Shown here: positions 4,490 to 9,500 of the stretch, piece after piece
Layout: every line of letters starts with the position of its first letter
Position numbering within the stretch: the first letter of the stretch is position 1
Source: Acidisarcina sp.
Lineage (GTDB): Bacteria > Acidobacteriota > Blastocatellia > Pyrinomonadales > Pyrinomonadaceae
Direction: 5' to 3'
NCBI GenBank assembly: GCA_021155145.1
Contig: JAJNPX010000365.1
Location: 1-9,500 of the forward strand
DNA: 9,500 bases
Notes under the pieces: model-generated
Databases searched by the model: none
What the model was told of the DNA's origin: nothing
Seen by the model: only the letters and a program-made list of their open reading frames with translations
Program-made: the position numbers and the translations under genes

Positions 4490-6946
4490 ATGAGTTTCTC
4501 GCTGGAGACACTTGAATACGAAAGGCTTCTCGAACTTGTAAGCCGAAATGCGCAGACACCGATGGGTGTTGACCGCTTCGCCTACCTGCGCCCAAGATCC
4601 AGCCGCCAGGAACTCGATCGCGAACTTGCAGCCGTTTCCGAGACCATCGTCCTCAATGAAGAAAAACAGGTCTCGTGGTCGTTCAGCGGGCTCGAAGACC
4701 CTGCGGATGCGGTCGCGATCCTGAAGATCAAGAATGCGACGCTTGAGCCGAACCTCCTGCTTGAGTTGACGCGTGTATGCAATCAGGCACTGTTCGCCCG
4801 ATCGCTTGTTCAGCCTGAAAAAGAATTCGTTCCCGTGATCTGGTCGATCGTCGAGAGTGTCCCGCCGACGCTGCTCGGAACGATCGAAAAGATCAACAAA
4901 AAGCTGCGTCCGGGCGGCGAGATCGATGATTCTGCTTCGCCGGAACTTGCGGCGATTCGGCGTGAGATATCGAATCAGCGGGCGCGGCTGACCAAGTCGC
5001 TCGAATCCGTGATGCGTTCCGCGGGCGACGCGATACAGGATCAGATCGTCACGATGCGAAACGACCGCTTCGTGATCCCCGTCAAAGCTGACTTTCGCGG
5101 CAAGGTCGGCGGCGTCGCTCATGGGTTTTCATCGAGCGGCGCGACGGTTTTCGTCGAACCCCTCGATGCCATCGAGGCGAACAACGAACTCCAAAACCTG
5201 AAGGGCAAAGAGGAGCGCGAGGTCGCTCGCATTTTGTTTGAGCTGACCGAATCGCTTCGCGAACAGCTTCCCGCGGTCGAGGCGGCGGTCGATGCGGTCG
5301 CCGATCTCGACTTCATCAAGGCAAAAGTCGAATTTGCCCGGAAATTCAGCGCGATAGTTCCCGTTATTTCCGACAACGGTGTTTTGGACCTGACCGAAGC
5401 CCGACATCCGCTATTGGAAGAGAACATCCGGCAACAGCACGCGGAGACAGATGCGGTAGCGAATATGCCTCGTGTCGGTAGCCCGCACGTTAGTAAGGGC
5501 ACAAGCCAAGGGATAGTCCCGAGTTCATTCACGTTGACCTCCCAACGATCAGTAATGATCATCTCGGGTGCGAATGCGGGCGGAAAGACCGTCGTGCTCA
5601 AGACCGCAGGATTATTGAGCCTGATGGCTATTTCTGGTCTCCCGGTTCCGGCTAAGTCCGCAAAGATACCATATTACCGATCGGTTTTGGCGGACATCGG
5701 CGATCACCAGTCGCTCTCGGCAAACCTTTCTACATTCTCGTCGCATATGTCGAACATCGCCGGGATGATCCGCGAGTGTGCGCCGCCCTCGCTTGTACTG
5801 CTCGACGAAGCCGGCACGGGGACGGACCCGGAAGAAGGTTCGGCATTAGGTGTCGCGATCGTAGATCACTTTCGAAAGCAGGGTGCTCAGGTGATTGCTT
5901 CAACACACTATCGCGGGCTGAAGATCTATGCGGCAAATGACCCGAACGTCGTGAACGCATCGGTCGAGTTTGACGAGAAAACCCTCCAGCCGACATACAA
6001 ATTATTGATCGGGCTCGCCGGTGCATCGTCGGGCATCGAGATCGCCCGTAGATTTGGCATAAAGGACGAGGTCATCGATGCCGCCCGTCAGAACCTCGAC
6101 ATTTCAGCCCAGAAGGCCGAGACGTATCTGCAAAAACTCCAGACGGAGACAAAACAGGCCGAGGATCTTCGCATCGCCCTCGAAGAAGAACGCGAAGCGA
6201 CCGCGATGAAATACGCAGGGCTAGAGGTCGAGGCCGTAAAGAAAGAGAAGGAACGGCAAAAGCAGTTTGAGAGAACGCTGGCCGAGACGGTCGAATCATT
6301 TGACCGGCAGTCAAAGGCATTTCTTGAATCGATCGAAGACAAGGTCCTCAAGAACAAGCTCGAAAAGGAACGCTCCGCCCGCAAGGCAGAATTGAATCGT
6401 GCCGTTCTGTCCAAAGTCCAAGGTCCAAGGTCCAACGTCGCCCCCCAACAGGCGGAAACACGACCGGTTGAGAGTGTGCCGCTTGGCCCGGATACGATCG
6501 CCATTGGCTCTAGTGTCATCACGACGTTCGGCAACATAGGGACGATCGAGAAAATGGACAAAGAAACCGCCGAAGTCCTGGTCGGCGGAATGCGGCTGCG
6601 GCAAAAACTCGCCGACCTTCAGGCAGTGGCACCACAGGTGGAAACCCGACCGGTAGGAAGGGCGTCAAACCAACTCAGCAAACCCATCGACTCGCCCGAC
6701 GTACCCGCCGAGCTAAACCTCATCGGCAAAACCACCGCCGAGGCCGATTACGAACTCGACCGCTTTATCGACGAGGCTTACATGGCATCGTTGCCCCGCG
6801 TGCGCATCATCCACGGCTTTGGAACCGGAGCGCTCAAGAACTTCGTCCATCATTTCTTAAAGAATCACGACTTGGTCGAACGCTTCGCCTTCGCATCTTC
6901 CGACAAGGGCGGCAACGGCGCTACTATTGCGGAACTAAAGCTCTAA
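4490..6946 (+). CDS. mutS2: MutS2 (ATPase with C-terminal Smr domain)
   Basis: The 818-residue product has the MutS2 layout: N-terminal helical core and clamp; an ATPase with Walker A GANAGGKT (360-367), Walker B LVLLDEAGTG (Asp439, Glu440) and STHYRG (471-476); a long charged coiled coil (about 520-640); a small beta domain (about 665-715); and an Smr domain with HGFGTG (775-780) ending GGNGATIAEL. MutS2 proteins are known to suppress homologous recombination and, in Bacillus, to act on collided ribosomes; which applies here is not visible. The usual Smr LDLRG motif reads LNLIG (742-746). The protein is about 30 residues longer than usual. The excess maps to repeat-like insertions near 322-343 and in the linkers on both sides of the beta domain. 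It starts 25 bp after the DUF427 gene without a clear Shine-Dalgarno, and a transposase element begins right after its stop. Confidence 0.97.
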   Translation: MSFSLETLEYERLLELVSRNAQTPMGVDRFAYLRPRSSRQELDRELAAVSETIVLNEEKQVSWSFSGLEDPADAVAILKIKNATLEPNLLLELTRVCNQALFARSLVQPEKEFVPVIWSIVESVPPTLLGTIEKINKKLRPGGEIDDSASPELAAIRREISNQRARLTKSLESVMRSAGDAIQDQIVTMRNDRFVIPVKADFRGKVGGVAHGFSSSGATVFVEPLDAIEANNELQNLKGKEEREVARILFELTESLREQLPAVEAAVDAVADLDFIKAKVEFARKFSAIVPVISDNGVLDLTEARHPLLEENIRQQHAETDAVANMPRVGSPHVSKGTSQGIVPSSFTLTSQRSVMIISGANAGGKTVVLKTAGLLSLMAISGLPVPAKSAKIPYYRSVLADIGDHQSLSANLSTFSSHMSNIAGMIRECAPPSLVLLDEAGTGTDPEEGSALGVAIVDHFRKQGAQVIASTHYRGLKIYAANDPNVVNASVEFDEKTLQPTYKLLIGLAGASSGIEIARRFGIKDEVIDAARQNLDISAQKAETYLQKLQTETKQAEDLRIALEEEREATAMKYAGLEVEAVKKEKERQKQFERTLAETVESFDRQSKAFLESIEDKVLKNKLEKERSARKAELNRAVLSKVQGPRSNVAPQQAETRPVESVPLGPDTIAIGSSVITTFGNIGTIEKMDKETAEVLVGGMRLRQKLADLQAVAPQVETRPVGRASNQLSKPIDSPDVPAELNLIGKTTAEADYELDRFIDEAYMASLPRVRIIHGFGTGALKNFVHHFLKNHDLVERFAFASSDKGGNGATIAELKL
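5474..5500. repeat. Repeat-like 27-bp block inserted in frame in mutS2
   Basis: This block, which includes GGTAGCCCGCACGTTAGTAA, encodes VGSPHVSKG at about residues 329-337. It lies in a stretch of about 20 residues that ordinary MutS2 proteins lack between the HPLLE motif and the strand before Walker A. The wording resembles short dispersed intergenic repeats I associate with Acidobacteriota genomes, but no second copy is present in this window, so its repeat status is inferred. Confidence 0.4.
6410..6437. repeat. Heptamer tandem repeat (TCCAAGG, four copies) within mutS2
   Basis: Four consecutive 7-bp units read TCCAAAG, TCCAAGG, TCCAAGG and TCCAACG. They encode part of the linker between the coiled coil and the beta domain of MutS2 (around SKVQGPRSNV). 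Heptamer arrays of this sort usually lie between genes. Because 7 is not a multiple of 3, gain or loss of one unit would shift the mutS2 frame. Confidence 0.8.
6448..6468 (+). repeat. Short direct repeat in mutS2, copy A
   Basis: This 21-bp segment matches 6634-6654 at 19 of 21 positions and is read in the same codon frame; both encode ETRPV after a V-A-P-Q run. It sits in the linker before the small beta domain of MutS2, directly after the heptamer array. Confidence 0.65.
6634..6654 (+). repeat. Short direct repeat in mutS2, copy B
   Basis: The second copy of the 21-bp segment at 6448-6468, with two mismatches. It lies in the linker between the beta domain and the Smr domain, so the two copies bracket the beta domain. 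Confidence 0.65.
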
Positions 6947-6975
6947 GCATAGCCACGCCGTTTACGGCGTGGTCA
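6947..6975 (+). repeat. Left terminal inverted repeat with hairpin
   Basis: The 29 bp are the exact reverse complement of 7485-7513. Inside, CCACGCCG (6953-6960), loop TTTA and CGGCGTGG (6965-6972) form an 8-bp hairpin preceded by CATAG, similar to the tetranucleotide at the foot of REP hairpins. Being right behind the mutS2 stop it could also stop transcription or protect the mRNA 3' end, although there is no T-tract. Confidence 0.88.
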
Positions 6976-6995
6976 CCGTGCAAACAACAACCCCA

Positions 6996-7015
6996 AAGGG
7001 CGTTTTAACGCCCTT
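6996..7015. repeat. Inner left palindrome of the transposase element
   Basis: AAGGGCGTT (6996-7004) and AACGCCCTT (7007-7015) pair around a 2-nt centre, 12 bp upstream of the transposase ATG. A mirrored copy with one stem mismatch lies at 7449-7466. It may be a subterminal transposase-binding hairpin, or a hairpin that limits read-through translation from mutS2. Confidence 0.7.
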
Positions 7016-7027
7016 ATCTACGAGATA

Positions 7028-7435
7028 ATGTCGAAACGAGTCTATTCGGAGATCAATTTACATCTAACGTGGCATACCAAGAACAATCTGCCAATGATTC
7101 GCGGGAACATGGAAAACAATCTTCACAAATTTCTCAAGAACAAGGTAGTCGAAACTTCGGACGCATATTTCCACGCAATCGGCGGCATCGAAGATCACGT
7201 ACATCTTGCTTTTTCCGTGCGCCCATCGCTCGATCTGGATAAATGGATTGGTCAATTAAAGGGTACGAGTTCACACGAATTTGGCAAGGAGTTACAATGG
7301 CAGAACGGATACGGAATTGTAAGCTTCGGGACTAAGGATTTGCCCTGGGTTGTGGCTTACGTAAAGAATCAAAAAGAACACCATTCGCGGGGAACGATTT
7401 TTGATCGATTGGAGCGAACTGAAAATGACGGCTAA
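7028..7435 (+). CDS. IS200-like Y1 transposase (HUH family, REP-associated type)
   Basis: The 135-residue product belongs to the Y1 transposase family. The HUH motif is IEDHVHLAF with His57 and His59 as metal ligands, and the catalytic tyrosine is Tyr111 in VVAYVKNQKEHH, with the Asn, Gln and His residues on the same helix that usually complete the site. The N-terminus (INLHLTWHTKNNLPM) is the usual first strand. It would cut and join single-stranded DNA through a 5'-phosphotyrosine link, recognising the hairpins at the element ends. All key residues are present and the frame is intact, so it could be active. It is slightly shorter than typical IS200 TnpA. No TnpB or other partner is present. 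The start is supported by a GAG a few bases upstream and by the N-terminal strand beginning right after it. The gene is AT-richer than mutS2, in keeping with a mobile origin. Confidence 0.93.
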   Translation: MSKRVYSEINLHLTWHTKNNLPMIRGNMENNLHKFLKNKVVETSDAYFHAIGGIEDHVHLAFSVRPSLDLDKWIGQLKGTSSHEFGKELQWQNGYGIVSFGTKDLPWVVAYVKNQKEHHSRGTIFDRLERTENDG

Positions 7436-7448
7436 AGCCTTAACAGTA

Positions 7449-7466
7449 AGGACGTTAAAACGCCCT
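7449..7466. repeat. Inner right palindrome of the transposase element
   Basis: AGGACGTT (7449-7456) and AACGCCCT (7459-7466) pair with one mismatch around AA. The sequence is the mirror image of the inner left palindrome at 6996-7015 with a single change, so the element is symmetric at two nested levels. Confidence 0.68.
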
Positions 7467-7484
7467 ATGGTTTGGATGCCAACT

Positions 7485-7513
7485 TGACCACGCCGTAAAC
7501 GGCGTGGCTATGC
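7485..7513 (-). repeat. Right terminal inverted repeat with hairpin
   Basis: Exact reverse complement of 6947-6975. The stem is CCACGCCG (7488-7495) with CGGCGTGG (7500-7507) and the loop is TAAA, the mirror of the TTTA loop on the left, which shows that the repeat is truly inverted. Confidence 0.88.
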
Positions 7514-7622
7514 CCTCAGATTCTTCCACCGTGCCTATCGGGACTACGATAATTTCTTTCAGCTTTCCCAGCGATGGATCGTGGGCAATTAACGCATTGT
7601 CGGCTTCGGGGACGAAAACAAA

Positions 7623-8330
7623 ATGAACCTGCCCCGAATATATTTGATCGCGATCCTGCTCCTGCTATTCGGTGTCGGTTCGCGCGGCCAGGAACCGCCG
7701 AAAGCTGTATTGGTGGATGAACACGGTCAGCTACCCTGTGACGACTCGCTTGGAAGATTGGATGTATGGTATGCGGAGATCAGTAATCATTCGGGTTCGA
7801 TCGGACTAGCTGTTATCTCAGGTGCGCGCGAAGAGAAACATCTTATTGCTTTTCGGCACTCATTGATGGAGACTAACGCGAGGTTTCGAGGAGCTTCCGA
7901 ACAGCTTAAGTTAAAGTATGTAAGGGCGGTGTCACGAGGACCTTTGATGGTTCAGTTATGGCGAATTCCTGCAGGAGCATCAGAACCGAGAATTGAGAAT
8001 GTTGATAATACATACACACTTCCTAATGACATCCGACCATTTCTACTTGGAAAAGAGTATCCAGATTATCTGGGCGACAACATTTGTCCGGGTGAACCTG
8101 CGGACCAAAGAATCTTCGCGAGTTTCCTCAAGGAAAATCCCTCGTCACGCGGAAACATTGTCGTCCGCGAAAGAACATTAGCGAAAGCTCGGGCAAAAGG
8201 GGCCCGCCTATTGAGGACATTCAAGTTGGAATACGGCATCCCTTCCTCCCGACTTCGTATTTTTCCTAGAAAGCGATCGATACCTTCGGACAATTTCGAA
8301 CCTATCGTAGAATACTGGTATCTTCCCTAG
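7623..8330 (+). CDS. Secreted protein of unknown function with two similar Cys-led domains
   Basis: The 235-residue product begins with a strong signal peptide (hydrophobic core YLIAILLLLFGVG, cleavage probably near residue 22-23), so it should be exported. I do not recognise a named family, but similar small exported proteins starting VDEHGxLPCDD are, from memory, common in Acidobacteriota. Two segments look like diverged copies of one domain: Cys39 to Pro116 (78 residues, ending VQLWRIP) and Cys155 to Pro235 (81 residues, ending VEYWYLP). Each starts with a Cys-acidic run and a helix. A glycine before a hydrophobic strand follows (SIGLAVI and RGNIVVR), then an Arg/Lys-rich helix (in copy 2 leading to GIPSSRLRIF), and a closing aromatic strand. 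Copy 2 loosely recalls an OmpA-C-like fold; this is a guess. Only weak purine-rich sequence precedes the start. It may be transcribed with the lipoprotein gene 49 bp downstream. Confidence 0.85.
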   Translation: MNLPRIYLIAILLLLFGVGSRGQEPPKAVLVDEHGQLPCDDSLGRLDVWYAEISNHSGSIGLAVISGAREEKHLIAFRHSLMETNARFRGASEQLKLKYVRAVSRGPLMVQLWRIPAGASEPRIENVDNTYTLPNDIRPFLLGKEYPDYLGDNICPGEPADQRIFASFLKENPSSRGNIVVRERTLAKARAKGARLLRTFKLEYGIPSSRLRIFPRKRSIPSDNFEPIVEYWYLP

Positions 8331-8379
8331 TCAGTGTTCTGCGACGATCGAGATCCCTGAGCTAGAAGTCGTTTCTTCA

Positions 8380-9500
8380 ATGATCTATCGCCTCTCGGCC
8401 CTATCCTTGTTAATTTTCCTCTTTGTCCCGCTCAACGGGTGCGGGGGTTCCGCGTCTGAGCCCGTCTTCAGAAGCGTGCGGACGCTCGGGACAACCAACG
8501 ATCAATTTGGCGAACCATTTGGGATCGCTGTGCGCGGCGGCGACGTCCTTGTTTCCGACGGCCAGCGGGGCGATATCTCCGTGCTGAGACCGGACGGCAG
8601 CGCGGCCTCCATCGCAAAGTTGAATACTCCTTCGGGGATGGCCGTTACCAAGGGCGGCGGTCTGGTCGTGGCTGACAGCGCTTCCAATACCATCGCGCTT
8701 ATCGATCCGAGCGGGACCGTGGCCGATCTAACGGGCCGCGACGACAATACTAGCGAGACGGCCGGTGCTGCCCCGGCGTTCAACGGTCCGGTGGGTGTCG
8801 CGGTCGGGCCTGACGCTTCGATTTACGTTGCGGATACCTATAACGACCGGATCAGGATCGTTCGCATGGGTTCCGAAGGCGGCCCGAAGGTCGAGACCCT
8901 CGCGGGCGGAGAACGGGGATTCGCCGATGGCGTGGGCCCGGCGGCCCGATTCGATACGCCTCTCGGCCTTGCGATGTGGGGCGAGCGCCTTCTCGTCGCC
9001 GATGCGGGAAATCGACGGATCAGGGTGGTCGAGGCGGATGGCCGCGTATGGACGCTGGCTGGAAACGGCGCCGGCGACGGAAACGACGGTTTTCCCCTAC
9101 AGGCAGGCTTTGTTCGGCCGACCGCGATCGCCGTTTCGCCGCGCGACACGATCTATATTGCCGATGGGAATGCTATTCGAGTGATAGGCCGCCGGTCGAT
9201 GCCTTTTGTGGAAACGATCACGCTGCCGCGTCGAGGCTTTCGCGACGGCGACATACGAAAGGCGCAATTCAACCGCCCCTCCGGGCTCGCATTCGATGAT
9301 AAGGGCCGGCTGCTGGTCGCCGACAGCGACAACGGTCTTGTCCGGATATTAGATGTCGAGGAACCCAAGGCAGAGGCCACCGGCATCTCGCCGCGCGAGT
9401 ACACCGCGGAAGAGTTTCGGGCATTGCAGCCCGCCCGCTGGCCATACGACCCGCCCGAAGCGAAACGCGACATCGCGGGCACTTTGGGCGAGATCCGCGG
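8380..9500 (+). CDS. NHL-repeat lipoprotein, C-terminus beyond the window
   Basis: The frame opens at ATG 8380 and is still open at 9500 (373 codons seen). A lipoprotein signal peptide ends in the lipobox LNGC, so Cys21 should be lipidated and the protein anchored in the envelope. At least six NHL-type blades follow in order: EPFGIAVRGGDVLVSDGQ, TPSGMAVTKGGGLVVADS, GPVGVAVGPDASIYVADT, TPLGLAMWGERLLVADAG, RPTAIAVSPRDTIYIADG and RPSGLAFDDKGRLLVADS. Six blades would close a beta-propeller, usually a binding platform for proteins or ligands. After the propeller, a Pro-rich link leads to ARWPYDPP and GTLGEIR at the edge, which looks like the start of another domain. I suspect a C-terminal extracellular peptidase-like domain but cannot show it. 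The spacing from the preceding gene is 49 bp; no Shine-Dalgarno stands out. Confidence 0.93.
   Translation, partial: MIYRLSALSLLIFLFVPLNGCGGSASEPVFRSVRTLGTTNDQFGEPFGIAVRGGDVLVSDGQRGDISVLRPDGSAASIAKLNTPSGMAVTKGGGLVVADSASNTIALIDPSGTVADLTGRDDNTSETAGAAPAFNGPVGVAVGPDASIYVADTYNDRIRIVRMGSEGGPKVETLAGGERGFADGVGPAARFDTPLGLAMWGERLLVADAGNRRIRVVEADGRVWTLAGNGAGDGNDGFPLQAGFVRPTAIAVSPRDTIYIADGNAIRVIGRRSMPFVETITLPRRGFRDGDIRKAQFNRPSGLAFDDKGRLLVADSDNGLVRILDVEEPKAEATGISPREYTAEEFRALQPARWPYDPPEAKRDIAGTLGEIR

Larger units (their letters stand above)
6947..7513 (+). mobile_element. IS200-like / REP-associated tyrosine transposase element (REPtron-like)
   Basis: This 567-bp unit consists of one Y1 transposase gene between mirror-image ends. 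The outer ends (6947-6975 and 7485-7513) are perfect 29-bp inverted repeats that each fold into an 8-bp-stem hairpin. Inside them lies a second, imperfect mirrored pair of palindromes (6996-7015 and 7449-7466). Classic IS200/IS605 elements have different left and right ends, whereas a transposase gene bracketed by inverted REP-type hairpins is the REPtron arrangement. The element begins at the base after the mutS2 stop codon and has no visible target duplication, as expected for HUH transposases. Boundaries are taken from the inverted repeats and could extend a few bases. Confidence 0.82.

Noticed and set aside
4487..5122. Minus-strand open frame of 211 codons opposite mutS2
   Set aside because: It shadows the MutS2 N-terminal region, which is clearly coding on the plus strand; no signals or motifs support it.
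7510..7626. Small plus-strand frame (38 codons) whose TGA overlaps the ATG of the secreted protein gene
   Set aside because: It starts inside the right inverted repeat of the transposase element, has no ribosome binding site and a Ser/Thr-rich sequence without features. The ATGA overlap is probably chance.
8765..9184. Plus-strand frame overlapping the NHL-repeat lipoprotein
   Set aside because: It is an out-of-frame Arg/Ser-rich reading of a gene whose own frame shows a lipobox and six NHL blades.

Overview
The window looks like a chromosomal segment of a moderately GC-rich, Gram-negative-type bacterium. It has Sec signal peptides, a lipobox lipoprotein, few strong Shine-Dalgarno sites and short heptameric and REP-like repeats. 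Several features recall the Acidobacteriota, especially Blastocatellia/Pyrinomonadales-like genomes: a small secreted protein of a type I associate with that group, an NHL-repeat lipoprotein, and an LNxIG-type MutS2. This assignment is an inference from memory, not a search result.

Layout. The left third is on the minus strand. The 5' end of one exported amidohydrolase (1-195) lies 36 bp downstream of a complete exported amidohydrolase-fold protein (232-1893). That complete protein has lost the recognisable metal ligands and carries an extra C-terminal beta domain. Upstream of the pair is a tight two-gene unit, ada (2504-3550) followed by a DUF1203 gene (2033-2500). The DUF1203 ribosome binding site lies inside the last codons of ada. 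A 215-bp divergent intergenic region with a small palindrome separates ada from the plus-strand genes.

On the plus strand, a DCC-family (DUF393) protein (3766-4158), a DUF427 protein (4184-4465) and mutS2 (4490-6946) are closely spaced and probably co-transcribed. A compact IS200-like/REP-associated tyrosine transposase element (6947-7513) begins at the base after the mutS2 stop codon. It has 29-bp perfect terminal inverted repeats, each of which folds into a hairpin, and a second nested pair of imperfect palindromes: a REPtron-like arrangement. After it come a secreted protein of unknown function that appears to contain a duplicated domain (7623-8330) and an NHL-repeat lipoprotein that runs off the window (8380-9500).

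Most notable signals. (i) mutS2 has taken up short repeat-like DNA in frame at three places, all in segments where an insertion should be tolerated: just before the Walker A strand, and on both sides of the small beta domain before Smr. (ii) The transposase element has mirror-symmetric, nested hairpin ends, unlike the asymmetric ends of classic IS200/IS605 elements. (iii) A probable amidohydrolase pseudoenzyme sits directly upstream of a second amidohydrolase gene.

The genes do not form one pathway. DNA maintenance (Ada, MutS2) and envelope or secreted proteins dominate. I see no rRNA, tRNA, CRISPR array or phage genes.
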